A DNA stretch of 64,000 nt from Pseudomonadota bacterium (GTDB lineage: Archaea > Thermoplasmatota > SW-10-69-26 > JACQPN01 > JAJPHT01). The notes beneath the pieces are model-generated. The model searched no databases. It saw nothing but the letters and a program-made list of their open reading frames with translations, and was not told the DNA's origin. How positions within the stretch are numbered: position 1 is the stretch's first letter; every line of letters begins with the position of its first letter. The stretch is taken from the NCBI GenBank assembly GCA_021325135.1, contig JAJPHT010000029.1, positions 168,144 through 232,143 on the forward strand, read 5' to 3'. This document shows positions 35,739 through 44,135 of the stretch, piece by piece. Both the position numbers and the translations under genes were made by a program.

Positions 35739-36281
35739 GTGGAGCGGCGCGACGTCGTCATCGTGCTCATCGGCGCCCTGCTGGTCGCGGGCGCCACGGC
35801 CTACGCGGCGGTGGGCGGAGCGCCGGCGCCCGCGACGACGCGGGCGATCGTCCCGGCGAGCGTGACCCTGCCCCCGCCCTTCCCCGGGCCGCCCCAGGCC
35901 GTGCCCACCGGGTACAGCGCTTCGCCCTCGATGTCGGTCCCCGCCAACGCCAGCGCGCTGCACCTGCGCGTCTGGATCAACGCCACGCCCGCGATGGCGC
36001 CCGGCGCGTCGGCGCGCCTGGAGGCCCTCGCGCCCAACGGCACGCGGTACGAGACGGAGGCCACCGCGCAGCAGGGGGACCCGGGCCTCGCGCTCGCCCT
36101 TGATATCGCGGTGGCGACGCCCGCGCTCGACGTCTCGGTCCCCGCGGGCTCGTGGAACCTGAGCCTCGCCTTCTCGCCCGGCCTCGCCCCGGCCCCCGCG
36201 GGCACGCCCTACGCGCTGGAGAGCCGCGCGGCCGCGGAGGTCTGGACCGTGGTCGAGGTCCCGGCGCCCTCGGGCAAGTAG
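35739..36281 (+). CDS. secreted or membrane-anchored hypothetical protein
   Basis: 180 residues. An N-terminal hydrophobic helix (VVIVLIGALLVAGATAYAAVGG) is followed by a beta-rich domain with few charges (LHLRVWINATPAMAPGA, LDVSVPAGSWNLSLAF). It resembles small archaeal cell-surface domains; no family recognised. GTG start, divergent from the creatininase gene. Confidence 0.6.
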   Translation: MERRDVVIVLIGALLVAGATAYAAVGGAPAPATTRAIVPASVTLPPPFPGPPQAVPTGYSASPSMSVPANASALHLRVWINATPAMAPGASARLEALAPNGTRYETEATAQQGDPGLALALDIAVATPALDVSVPAGSWNLSLAFSPGLAPAPAGTPYALESRAAAEVWTVVEVPAPSGK

Positions 36282-36326
36282 GACCGCTGGGGAAACCCTA
36301 AGAACCCCCGCCCCGCTGCGCGCAGC

Positions 36327-36815
36327 ATGGCCCAGCCTCCGAAGGTCGCCATCATCATGGGCAGCAAGTCGGACTGGGAGACGATGCGCGCCGCGGCCGA
36401 GACGCTGGAGCAGCTTGGCGTGCCCTACGAGCGGCGCGTCGTGAGCGCGCACCGCACGCCCGACCTCCTCTTCGAGTTCGTGGCGGGCTGCGAGGCGCGC
36501 GGCATCCAGGTGATCATCGCCGGCGCCGGCGGCGCGGCGCACCTGCCCGGCATGGCGGCGAGCAAGACGACGCTGCCCGTCTTCGGCGTCCCCGTGCAGA
36601 GCAAGGCGCTCAACGGCATGGACTCGCTCCTCTCCATCGTGCAGATGCCCAAGGGCGTCCCGGTGGGCACGCTGGCCATCGGCACGGCGGGCGCGGCCAA
36701 CGCGGCGCTCCTCGCGGCGCAGGTGCTCGCCCTCCAGGACGCGAAGCTCCGCGAGTCGCTCAAGGCCCTGCGCGCCGCGGAGCGCGACCGCGTGCTGGGG
36801 GAGAGGCTCGATTGA
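36327..36815 (+). CDS. purE: N5-carboxyaminoimidazole ribonucleotide mutase PurE
   Basis: 162 residues, class I Pur[35 protein letters not shown] and [22 protein letters not shown]. Converts N5-CAIR to CAIR in purine synthesis. Its stop overlaps the TTG start of purK (TTGA), so the two are translationally coupled. Confidence 0.97.
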   Translation: MAQPPKVAIIMGSKSDWETMRAAAETLEQLGVPYERRVVSAHRTPDLLFEFVAGCEARGIQVIIAGAGGAAHLPGMAASKTTLPVFGVPVQSKALNGMDSLLSIVQMPKGVPVGTLAIGTAGAANAALLAAQVLALQDAKLRESLKALRAAERDRVLGERLD

Positions 36816-37954
36816 GGCCCCTCCTCCCCGGCTCCACCGTGGGCGTCCTGGGCGGCGGCCAGCTTGGCCGCATGCTCGCCTTCGAGGCCCACCGGATGGG
36901 CTATCGCGTCGTCGTGCTCGACCCCGCCGAGGACGGCCCCGCGGGCCTCGTCGCGGATGATATCGTCGTCGGGAAGTGGACCGACGCCAAGGCGGCGCTG
37001 GAATTGGCCAAGCGAGCCGACGTCGTGACGCTGGAGACGGAGCACATCCCCTTCGAGGTGCTCGCCGAGCTGGAGAAGGCAGGCGTCGCGCTGCGCCCCG
37101 CGGCGGAGGTGCTGCGCGTCGTGCAGAACCGCCTTCGCCAGAAGCAGTTCCTCCACGAGAACGGCTTCCCCCAGCCCGCCTTCGCGCACGTGCACGACGC
37201 GGCGAGCCTCGCGGACGCCGTCTCCGTCATCGGCGCGCCCGCCGTCCTCAAGAGCCTCACCGGAGGCTACGACGGAAAGGGCCAGAGCCGCGCGCTCAGC
37301 GCGGAGGGCGCGGACGAGGCCTGGTCGCGCATCGGCCGCCAGCCGTGCATCTACGAGGCGTTCGTCCCCTTCCGCGCCGAGGTGAGCGTCGTGCTGGCCC
37401 GCGGAGCGGAGGGCGCCATCGCTTACTATCCCCTCGCCGAGAACGTGCACCGCCACGGCGTGCTGCACACGACGCGCGCGCCCGCCCGCGTGGACCTGGC
37501 GGTGGCGCGCGAGGCGCAGGAGATCGCCTCCGGCATCGCGACCGCGCTGGGCCACGTGGGCGTCATGGCCGTCGAGATGTTCCTCCTGGAGGACGACTCG
37601 CTCCTCGTCAACGAGATCGCGCCGCGCGTCCACAACTCGGGCCACTACACCTTCGGCGCGTGCGCCACCTCCCAGTTCGAGCAGCACCTCCGCGCCGTCT
37701 GCGGGCTCCCCCTGGGCGACCCCGCGCAGATGCGCCCCGCCGCCATGCTCAACCTCCTGGGCGACTCGTGGGCCCGCGGTGAGCCCGACTGGTCGGCCGT
37801 CTTCGCGACGCCCGGCGCCGCGCTGCATCTCTACGGCAAGGCCGACGCGCGCCCCGGCCGCAAGATGGGCCACGTCACCGTCACGGCGGAGAGCGCCGAC
37901 GAGGCCCTCGCGCGCTGCGAGGCGATCCACGCGCGGCTTCAGCCTCCGGGCTGA
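36812..37954 (+). CDS. purK: N5-carboxyaminoimidazole ribonucleotide synthase PurK
   Basis: 380-residue ATP-grasp enzyme that makes N5-CAIR from AIR, bicarbonate and ATP, the step before PurE. Motifs: [51 protein letters not shown] and [17 protein letters not shown] start in a 4-bp overlap with purE, an arrangement seen in many genomes. Confidence 0.97.
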   Translation: MRPLLPGSTVGVLGGGQLGRMLAFEAHRMGYRVVVLDPAEDGPAGLVADDIVVGKWTDAKAALELAKRADVVTLETEHIPFEVLAELEKAGVALRPAAEVLRVVQNRLRQKQFLHENGFPQPAFAHVHDAASLADAVSVIGAPAVLKSLTGGYDGKGQSRALSAEGADEAWSRIGRQPCIYEAFVPFRAEVSVVLARGAEGAIAYYPLAENVHRHGVLHTTRAPARVDLAVAREAQEIASGIATALGHVGVMAVEMFLLEDDSLLVNEIAPRVHNSGHYTFGACATSQFEQHLRAVCGLPLGDPAQMRPAAMLNLLGDSWARGEPDWSAVFATPGAALHLYGKADARPGRKMGHVTVTAESADEALARCEAIHARLQPPG

Positions 37955-38015
37955 GCGTCGGCGCCAGGGTGCCGCGGCAGGCAACGTTAAGGCGGGCCGC
38001 GCGGGTGGCGACGCG

Positions 38016-39458
38016 ATGGCCGCCGGCCTGCGACGCGACCTGGGCCTCTGGTCCGCCGCCAGCGTCGTCGTGGGCAGCATGATCGGCGTGGGCATCTTCC
38101 TGGGCCCGCGCGTCGTCGCGCAGCAGCTCCCCACGCCCGCCCTCATGCTCCTCGCCTGGGCGCTGGGCGGCCTCTTCGTCCTCTGCGGCGCCATGACCTA
38201 CGCCGAGATGGGCGCCGCGTTCCCGCGCTCGGGCGGCTCGTACAACTTCATCCGCGAGGCCTACGGCCCGCTCCCCGCCTTCCTCAACGGCTGGAGCGGC
38301 GTCGCCATCGGCAAGGCCGCCAACGTCAGCGCGCTCGCGGTGGGCTTCGGCGAGACGCTATCGTTCCTCCTCTCCGCGCTGACCCCGCAGCACCTCGCCC
38401 TCACGCCCCTCGCCAAGGGCGCCTTGGCCGTCGCGCTCATCCTCGCCCTGGCGCTCGTCAACGTGCTGGGCGTGCGCCACGCGGGGCGCCTCAGCCTCGC
38501 GGCCGCCCTGGTCAAGATGGGCGCCCTCCTCCTCCTCGTGGTCGCGGGCCTCCTCGTCCTCGCGCCGCGCCTCCCCGCCCTCGCCGCGCAACCCGCCGCC
38601 ATCCCCGGCGCGAGCCTGGGCGGCGCGCTCTCCGCCTTCGGCCTCGCCCTCATCCCGATCTTCTTTGCCTACGACGGCTGGGAGAACAGCACGCAGGTCG
38701 CCGAGGAGGTGCGCGACCCCGCGCGCAACGTGCCGCGCAGCCTCGTCCTGGGCACGCTGGCCGTGCTGGCCGTCTACGTCGCCGCGAACCTCGTCTACCT
38801 CCTCGCCCTGGGCCCCGCCTCGGTGGGCGCCAGCACCGCCGCCGCGGGCCAGACCGCCAGCGTCATCGTCTCGGGCAACGCGGACGCCTCCGCCAGCGCC
38901 GCGGGCGCCATCGCGGCCGCGCTCGTGGGCGTCGCCATCGTCCTCTCCATCCTGGGCACCGTGAACAACATCGTCCTCACCGGCCCGCGCATCGCGTTCG
39001 CCATGAGCCGCGACGGCCTCTTCCCCGCCGGCATCGCGAAGCTCACACGCTGGGGCACGCCCGCGCGCGCCATCGCCCTCCAGTGCGCCATCAGCCTCGC
39101 CCTTGTCCTGATCCCGCCCGTGGGCGGCGCGCCCCTCTTCGACACGCTGCTCACCTACATCATCGTCGACTCGTTCATCTTCTACGCCCTCGCCACCAGC
39201 GCGGTCTTCGTCCTGCGCCGCAAGCATCCCGACCTCCCGCGCCCCTTCCGCGTGCCCCTCTACCCCTGGGTCCCGCTCCTTTTCGTCGTGGGCAGCGCCG
39301 CGTTCGTCCTCAACGCCTTCCTGCGCACGCCCCTGGAGGCCAGCGTCGGCGTGCTCATCGTCCTCGCGGGCCTCCCGCTCTACGCGCTCCTGCGCCGCGC
39401 CGCCAAGCCGCGCCTCGTGCGCGACGCGACCTACGAGGTCGTGGAGACGCCGAGGTAG
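38016..39458 (+). CDS. APC-family amino acid permease
   Basis: 480 residues and about 12 transmembrane helices. Typical of the LAT/APC group: VVVGSMIGVGIFLGP in helix 1, GGSYNFIREAYGPLPAFLNGW, FFAYDGWENSTQVAEEVRDPARNVPRS in the middle, and RRKHPDLPRPFRVPLYP. Substrate is probably an amino acid or amine. The ATG is about 28 bp after a TTAA element at 37986, indicating a leaderless mRNA. Confidence 0.93.
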   Translation: MAAGLRRDLGLWSAASVVVGSMIGVGIFLGPRVVAQQLPTPALMLLAWALGGLFVLCGAMTYAEMGAAFPRSGGSYNFIREAYGPLPAFLNGWSGVAIGKAANVSALAVGFGETLSFLLSALTPQHLALTPLAKGALAVALILALALVNVLGVRHAGRLSLAAALVKMGALLLLVVAGLLVLAPRLPALAAQPAAIPGASLGGALSAFGLALIPIFFAYDGWENSTQVAEEVRDPARNVPRSLVLGTLAVLAVYVAANLVYLLALGPASVGASTAAAGQTASVIVSGNADASASAAGAIAAALVGVAIVLSILGTVNNIVLTGPRIAFAMSRDGLFPAGIAKLTRWGTPARAIALQCAISLALVLIPPVGGAPLFDTLLTYIIVDSFIFYALATSAVFVLRRKHPDLPRPFRVPLYPWVPLLFVVGSAAFVLNAFLRTPLEASVGVLIVLAGLPLYALLRRAAKPRLVRDATYEVVETPR

Positions 39459-39526
39459 CGCCCTTGGGCCCACCGCTGCGATGGCAAGCATAGGCTTTAT
39501 TCTGGGTCAGACCTGACGGCCCCTTC

Positions 39527-39895
39527 GTGAGTGCACCCTCCGGCCCCTCCCGTCCCCCCGCCTATGGCAGCGCGCCCCGTGGGCCCCCGCCCCAGCGCCG
39601 CGGCTTCGAAGGGGACGAGCGGCGCGGCGGCGGCACGCCCCGCAAGCGCATGATGGCCCAGGGGCGCAAGGGCCACTTCATGCACGACGCCAAGGCGCTG
39701 CTCGCGCGCACGCAGGGCGGCATGGACGACCAGCACGTGCGCGCGTTCCTGGAGGGCCTCTTCGCCCGCGGCGCGCGCCACAGCACGGCCGACGCGCAGC
39801 AGTTCCTCGACGAGAAGCTCCAGGCCCAGACCATCACGCCGGAGCAGCGCCAGGGGCTTGGACGCCTCGTCGAGCAGTACTCGTTCTGGCGATAG
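39527..39895 (+). CDS. hypothetical basic protein with helical C-terminus
   Basis: 122 residues. First 50 residues are Pro/Arg/Gly-rich and probably disordered. The remainder is helical (DDQHVRAFLEGLFARGAR, DAQQFLDEKLQ, ITPEQRQGLGRLVEQYSFWR). No family recognised; the composition would suit nucleic-acid or protein binding. GTG start about 28 bp after the TATA-like ctttatt at 39493. It ends 7 bp from the convergent ATP-grasp gene. Confidence 0.6.
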   Translation: MSAPSGPSRPPAYGSAPRGPPPQRRGFEGDERRGGGTPRKRMMAQGRKGHFMHDAKALLARTQGGMDDQHVRAFLEGLFARGARHSTADAQQFLDEKLQAQTITPEQRQGLGRLVEQYSFWR

Positions 39896-39901
39896 GTCCG
39901 G

Positions 39902-40774
39902 CTAGATGGGCAGGACGTACTTCGTCGAGGGGCGCACGATGTCCCAGAAGACCATGCGGGGCTCCGAGCCGCCGGGAAGCACCGACGCCGACACGACGAA
40001 CTCCCGCTCCTGGGAGCCCCACCCGAGCCGCCACGGAAGATCGCGCACCAGGTCGACGTAGCGGCGCAGGAGAGACTCCGGAAGGGGCGCGTAGGCCTCC
40101 TGGTCAAGAAGGAGGGTCCGGTCGATCTTCCGCAGGTGCTCCTCTCCCGCGCCCGCCAAATCGCCTGGAGACAGAGGAGCCCCCGTGGTGAGGCTCCGGC
40201 CGATCTTCTCCAGCCGCAGCCGCTTCGAGATGGCGTAGTCCTCAGGCGTGACCAAGTGGCGGCTCAGCACGGCGGGAAGGACTCGGTCGGCGTAGCAGAG
40301 CAGGCGGATGCGCTCGTGAGGCGTCACGTCTCCACGGTTGATGTCGCTCACGTCGAAGCCGGGGCCCACGATCTCCAGGATCGCCTCCGCCTTGCCGTTG
40401 GGGAGAAGGAGGTTGATGCCGTACAGGTTTTCATGGCGGTCCGAAGGCTCCAGGAGGGAGACGATGCGGCCCATGGCGAGAATCTCCGGGACCCTGGCAT
40501 CGACTTCGCGCGCCTCGATCTGGAAACCCCCCCGCATGTACGAGCCCCGCTCCTCGCTGGAGTCCGTGCGCACGAGGACCTTCTTCCACCCCTTCTGCCG
40601 GATGGCCTCTCCAAGCCACGAGGCGATCCCTTCGCTCCAGCGGGTCACGACGAAACCCTCTCTTGCAGGCAGGCCCAGCCGCCACGTCTCGTACGTGGAC
40701 GCTGTCTTGGCGTAGGCCCTTAGGGGCGCGGGGGTCGCCTCGGCTCCAAGCACGAACGCGCCCTCCGGGATCAC
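39902..40774 (-). CDS. PEP-synthase-like ATP-grasp domain protein
   Basis: 290 residues, last gene of the leftward four-gene operon. The stretch LGLPAREGFVVTRWS followed by KVLVRTDSSEERGSYMRGGF resembles the ATP-grasp start of PEP synthase/PPDK (GLPVPPGFVV and VRSSATxED...AGQ). The later NLYGINLLLPNGKAEAILEIV and GPGFDVSDINRG resemble the second ATP-grasp lobe. It lacks the phosphohistidine and PEP domains, so it is an isolated ATP-grasp ligase or kinase. GTG start overlaps the stop of the methyltransferase gene (GTGA); upstream in-frame extension is non-homologous. Identification is from motifs only. Confidence 0.65.
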   Translation of the reverse strand: MIPEGAFVLGAEATPAPLRAYAKTASTYETWRLGLPAREGFVVTRWSEGIASWLGEAIRQKGWKKVLVRTDSSEERGSYMRGGFQIEAREVDARVPEILAMGRIVSLLEPSDRHENLYGINLLLPNGKAEAILEIVGPGFDVSDINRGDVTPHERIRLLCYADRVLPAVLSRHLVTPEDYAISKRLRLEKIGRSLTTGAPLSPGDLAGAGEEHLRKIDRTLLLDQEAYAPLPESLLRRYVDLVRDLPWRLGWGSQEREFVVSASVLPGGSEPRMVFWDIVRPSTKYVLPI

Positions 40775-41841
40775 GATGGCTTCCTCCCAAGGACGGCGAC
40801 GGGATCTCTGGCCAGGGGGTGGGCCTGGAATCCGCGGGACCGGACCAGCTCCAGGAGCTCCTCCGGGCTGAATCCCTTCTGGAACGTCCGAGACGTGGTC
40901 AACCAACCGTCGGCGCACGCCTGCCACGCGGGGGTCCGGAGCCGGTCGATCTCTGTCGCCGAACGGACTGCGATGGCCAAGTGCCCGCCGGGGGGGAGGA
41001 AGGCGAAGATGTCGTCAAGCACGCGCGCCCGCTCGCGCGGATCGGCGAGGGTGTTGAGGACGAATGCGCAGTGGACCCAGGTGAACCTCCCGCCAGGGTA
41101 GGCCGAGGGGGGCGGGTGAGGCCGGTGGGCCGGGTCCCAGCCTTCGGCTTCGAGGCCGGAGGCTCGGAAGTGCTCGATGTCCTTGCCCTTTCCGCACCCC
41201 CAGTCGAACACGGGCCCGTCGATGAGGCCCTGGCCCACCACCAGCTGGGCCAGCGAGGAGGGGCCGCGGCGCGACATGGTGGTGCGGCCCGACAGGCGCA
41301 GGGTCGCGCGCGCGTCGGGGGCCTCGGGATCGCCCAGCGTCGCCTGGCGCGGCGTGGCGCGGGGGGCTGACCCTTGGAGAAGCCGATGGCCCTCGATGCG
41401 GACCCCGGCCTGCCGGAGGAATCCTTCCCACGCGAGCTTGCGGCCGATGACACGCAGCTTCTCCGGGGCGTAGAGGCCTGCGGCCTCCTCCTGACGCGTG
41501 AGGGCCGCGTACTCCGCGCGCCGAGGGTGGGCGTCGGCCACGAACGCCTCCTTCCGGTGAAGGATCGAGGGGTTCGAGCGCGACTCCTTCCGGGTGCGCG
41601 CCTGGCGGGCGTCGAGGTCCACCGTCACGTACTCCCTCAGCTCGGGGTGGGCCTCCTCCTCGAACCCGGGGTACCAGGAGAACGTGACGCGCCGGAGACC
41701 GCGGTCGACCTTGACGAGGTTCCAGGGGGCATCGGGCGGGACGAGGCGACGAGCCTCCTCAAGGGTCGCCAGGGCCTCGGAGGGCAAGGCCCGGAGGTTG
41801 TCGCGGTGGACGTACCAATTGCCGTGCACGATCTTAGGCAA
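40771..41841 (-). CDS. DNA-phosphorothioation-associated-type methyltransferase
   Basis: 356 residues matching the family annotated as DNA phosphorothioation-associated putative methyltransferase (TIGR04096). A conserved N-terminal domain (KIVHGNWYVHRDNLRALP, WNLVKVD, NPSILHRKEAFV, LTRQEEAAGLY) is joined to a SAM-methyltransferase domain from about residue 190: VFDWGCGKGKDIEHF, EGWDP, and TWVHCAFVLNTLADPRER. No dnd genes are present here, so the link to phosphorothioate DNA is only by family name. Overlaps both neighbours (8 bp with the HIT gene, 4 bp with the ATP-grasp gene). Confidence 0.82.
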   Translation of the reverse strand: MPKIVHGNWYVHRDNLRALPSEALATLEEARRLVPPDAPWNLVKVDRGLRRVTFSWYPGFEEEAHPELREYVTVDLDARQARTRKESRSNPSILHRKEAFVADAHPRRAEYAALTRQEEAAGLYAPEKLRVIGRKLAWEGFLRQAGVRIEGHRLLQGSAPRATPRQATLGDPEAPDARATLRLSGRTTMSRRGPSSLAQLVVGQGLIDGPVFDWGCGKGKDIEHFRASGLEAEGWDPAHRPHPPPSAYPGGRFTWVHCAFVLNTLADPRERARVLDDIFAFLPPGGHLAIAVRSATEIDRLRTPAWQACADGWLTTSRTFQKGFSPEELLELVRSRGFQAHPLARDPVAVLGRKPS

Positions 41842-42520
41842 GCGCCTTCCTCCCTGAGCCCGGGATGCCCGGCGCCAGGCGGCGCACCGTCGCGACGAGG
41901 TCCCCCGTCTTCGGAGCCACGTTCCAGTCGTATTCGTCCCCGCGGCCCAGCGCGTGGGCGATGCGGCGCCTCATGAACTGGCTCTGGAAGCCCTCCGCGT
42001 CCACGACCAGCAAGCCCCGCTTGAGGCCATACGCGCGGACGTACAGATAGGGCTTCCCGGCGGCCAGCAGGCGCCGAGCCTCGGGGACGTACCCGCCCCG
42101 AGGGGCCCAGGTCAAGCCCTGGACAGCCTCCTGCGCGACGCGCGCAGGGAGGGGCACGAGGTGGAGATGCGCGTGATCCACGCACCCGCCTCCCCGGCAC
42201 GATTCCGTGGCCATGCCATGCTCGAACGCCAGGACGCAGCCTCCGTACGTGGCCCGAAGCGTGCGGACCAGGCCAGCGACGAATGGGCTGAACGCGGCCG
42301 CCTCGGCATGCTCCAGGTGCCCCACGGACAGGGCATGCCGGATCGGCGAGACCAGCAGGTGCCCTTCGACGAGGGGTCCGACGGAGGGGAACGCGACGAG
42401 GCCGGGAGCCGTCCGGACGACGCGCGAGGAGAGCCCGGGCGCGAGCTCGCGCAAGATGGAGGGCATGGTGGGCGCCAGGGGGTCGAGCTCGGCGCAGAGC
42501 TCGCAGGCCGTCTCGGTCAT
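41834..42520 (-). CDS. HIT-domain nucleotide hydrolase/transferase
   Basis: 228 residues. Histidine-triad motif DHAHLHLVP (His116, His118, His120) preceded by EGHLLVSPIRHALSVG, the usual HIT-family strand and turn. The N-terminal CELCAEL and the CRGGGC before the triad could bind zinc. HIT proteins hydrolyse or transfer nucleoside-phosphoramidates, adenylates and dinucleoside polyphosphates. The C-terminal 90 residues are not part of the core HIT fold. ATG overlaps the stop of the deaminase-like gene (ATGA). Confidence 0.88.
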   Translation of the reverse strand: MTETACELCAELDPLAPTMPSILRELAPGLSSRVVRTAPGLVAFPSVGPLVEGHLLVSPIRHALSVGHLEHAEAAAFSPFVAGLVRTLRATYGGCVLAFEHGMATESCRGGGCVDHAHLHLVPLPARVAQEAVQGLTWAPRGGYVPEARRLLAAGKPYLYVRAYGLKRGLLVVDAEGFQSQFMRRRIAHALGRGDEYDWNVAPKTGDLVATVRRLAPGIPGSGRKALA

Positions 42521-43089
42521 GGGCGGCCCTCCGGGGAAGCCAGTTCGGTCGAGATCAGGGAGGGGGCGAGCCCTTCCGTCCCGTCGTACGTTCCCAGGAT
42601 GGGGTGCGATCCCCGGATCTCGGCCAGCGCCAGGTGGCAGATGGGCATCATGGGACGCAGCGTGAGGGGCGTGGGATTGCGGCTGCTGACCTCCAGCGTG
42701 AGGGGCGTGGGCCGCGTGCTTCCGAACCCCGCCTGGACAAACGTGGACCCGAGGTGGACGTCGAGGCCCAGGCGCGCCAGGTGGGAGAGATTGGAGAGGA
42801 CGCCCGCCAGGTCTGCGGGCAGGCGGAGCCGCTCGTGGGTGCGCAGGAGCAGGAAGTCCCCCGGCCTGACCTCCAGGCGGGAGAACTCGAACTCGGGGCC
42901 GGCGTTCCTCTCGGCCTCGCGCGGGTCCGTCAGGTCCAGCGGATCCTCGGACTCCAGGAGGCGCCGGCCGCGGTTCCCCAGGTGGAGCACGAGGGACGTG
43001 CTGCGGACGGGGTGGACGGGCCACGGGTCCACGACGAGGCGTCCGGAGAGGGCGAGGCGGAGCATGCCGCGAGGGCCGATGAGACTCAA
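42517..43089 (-). CDS. dCTP deaminase/dUTPase-fold protein
   Basis: 190 residues from the TTG at 43089. The trimeric dCTP-deaminase/dUTPase fold is visible: SGRLVVDPWPV near the N-terminus, FEFSRLEVRPGDFLLLRTHE, LPADLAGVLSNLSHLARLGLDVHLGSTFVQAGF and PMMPICHLALAEI. In the family the segment after LAG is usually GRSSLAR; here it is NLSHLAR, so catalysis needs testing. Phage defence by dCTP deaminases that deplete nucleotides is known. TTG is preferred: it gives the family's normal N-terminus and lies just after the transcription start predicted from the TTAAG box at about 43123-43128. An ATG 24 bp downstream is the alternative. Confidence 0.78.
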   Translation of the reverse strand: MSLIGPRGMLRLALSGRLVVDPWPVHPVRSTSLVLHLGNRGRRLLESEDPLDLTDPREAERNAGPEFEFSRLEVRPGDFLLLRTHERLRLPADLAGVLSNLSHLARLGLDVHLGSTFVQAGFGSTRPTPLTLEVSSRNPTPLTLRPMMPICHLALAEIRGSHPILGTYDGTEGLAPSLISTELASPEGRP

Positions 43090-43121
43090 GGTTGTCCCCG
43101 TCGCCTCGGCGCCTGACCAAG

Positions 43122-43187
43122 GCTTAAGTCTGTTACACGGCATGTGGGAAGTGCGTCAAGTCTGTCAAGTCAGGCAAGTCCAGGAGG
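43122..43187. promoter_or_regulatory. shared promoter and 9-bp tandem repeats of the CARF-HTH locus
   Basis: A palindromic TTAA box (43124-43127) can serve both directions. Three direct repeats of CAAGTC start at 43157, 43166 and 43175, an exact 9-bp period (cgtCAAGTC, tgtCAAGTC, aggCAAGTC). They lie at the predicted start and leader of the rightward regulator gene. AGGAGG (43182-43187) then gives a Shine-Dalgarno site seven bases before its ATG. Confidence 0.65.
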
Positions 43188-43194
43188 CTTCCCA

Positions 43195-44004
43195 ATGAAG
43201 GAGACCGTGAACATCGTGCCCGTGGGCTGGGAGGTGGACAGGGTGATCGAGGCCGCCAAGATGCGGAAGGCAGACCGCGTCATCCTGCTGCGGCGCGACA
43301 CGGGAACCGAGAGCGCGCGCTTCTTCCAGAAGATCGCCAAAGGCCTGGAAGCCAGCCGGATCGAGTGGGAGGACGAGGTCGTGGGGCTCGACAACGAGTT
43401 CCAGGACACGCTGCGGGCGGTGGCACACTGCGTCCGCCGGGAGCACCACAAGAAGCACCGCGTGGAGGTGAACATCAGCGCGGGGGGCAAGACCGCGGCC
43501 GTCGCCGCGAGCCTCGCCGCCATGTACCACCAGGGGCGGTGCACGCTCTTCCAGGCGATCCCGGAGAGCTACACGGCCTCGAAGCTGGAGCAGGGGGCCG
43601 AGGCGGCCGCGAAGCTCTACGAGAACCACGGCCTCACCATCGGGGTCAAGGACGTGCCCGATCTGACGCACTACCATCTCACGGCGCTTCCCCTGGAGCA
43701 GGAGATCGTGCTGGCCGCCTGCACGACCAAGCAGCAGACCCTGGACGATCTGCTCAATCTCCTTCGCAAGCACGGGTCCACTTCGTTCCGTCTCAAGCTG
43801 GGGAAGGACAGGGACGCGGCCGTGAAGGTCCTGGAGCGCTGGGTCCTTCAGGACCTCGAGGAGAAGAAGTACGTCGAGCGCGACCAGCACCTCGGGAGCA
43901 AGGGGAACAGGAAGAGCTTCCTCGTGACGGACGTGGGACTGGATGCCGCGCTCATCACGGGCCTCCTCAACAAGGAGAGGACGCCTCAATTCGACCTGGC
44001 CTGA
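43195..44004 (+). CDS. CARF-like sensor/winged-helix regulator (DUF6293/HFX_2341-like)
   Basis: 269 residues. The first 140 form a Rossmann-like CARF-type domain: VNIVPVGWEVDRVIEAA at strand 1, ADRVILLRR at strand 2, and EVNISAGGKTAAVAASLAAM, which corresponds to the NxTGGTK ligand-loop motif of CARF domains. The C-terminal part is a winged helix (TLDDLLNLLRKHGSTSFRLKL, LERWVLQDLEEKKYVERD). CARF domains bind cyclic oligonucleotides, and CARF-HTH proteins such as Csa3 control CRISPR genes; there is no CRISPR array here. Transcribed away from the dCTP deaminase-HIT-methyltransferase-ATP-grasp operon. Confidence 0.85.
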   Translation: MKETVNIVPVGWEVDRVIEAAKMRKADRVILLRRDTGTESARFFQKIAKGLEASRIEWEDEVVGLDNEFQDTLRAVAHCVRREHHKKHRVEVNISAGGKTAAVAASLAAMYHQGRCTLFQAIPESYTASKLEQGAEAAAKLYENHGLTIGVKDVPDLTHYHLTALPLEQEIVLAACTTKQQTLDDLLNLLRKHGSTSFRLKLGKDRDAAVKVLERWVLQDLEEKKYVERDQHLGSKGNRKSFLVTDVGLDAALITGLLNKERTPQFDLA

Positions 44005-44026
44005 CGTGCCAGGGGCCCCGCCAAAG

Positions 44027-44035
44027 CATATAAAT
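44027..44035 (+). promoter_or_regulatory. TATA box of the 44136 gene
   Basis: CATATAAAT, close to consensus. Transcription should start near 44055-44060, leaving about 80 nt of leader before the GTG at 44136. The leader has a GGGAG...CTCCC stem (44115-44131) and a seven-codon ATG frame at 44104. Confidence 0.6.
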
Positions 44036-44135
44036 CGTGCCGAGGATCGGCTCGGGGCTTGCCCGCGACCGAGAAAGGACAACCTTCAAGTCCGCGCCGC
44101 TGGCATGGGCTCGGCGTGGGAGTCGTAGCTCCCCC

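Noticed and set aside
39902..43089. A complete Dnd or Pbe phosphorothioation system
   Set aside because: Only the associated-type methyltransferase is present; no DndA-E or restriction genes.
42517..43143. Longer ATG start at 43143 for the deaminase-like protein
   Set aside because: It lies upstream of the TTAA promoter box and adds residues not seen in the family.
44056..44135. Possible tRNA or riboswitch in the leader of the 44136 gene
   Set aside because: Only one stem is clear; no cloverleaf or known riboswitch pattern.
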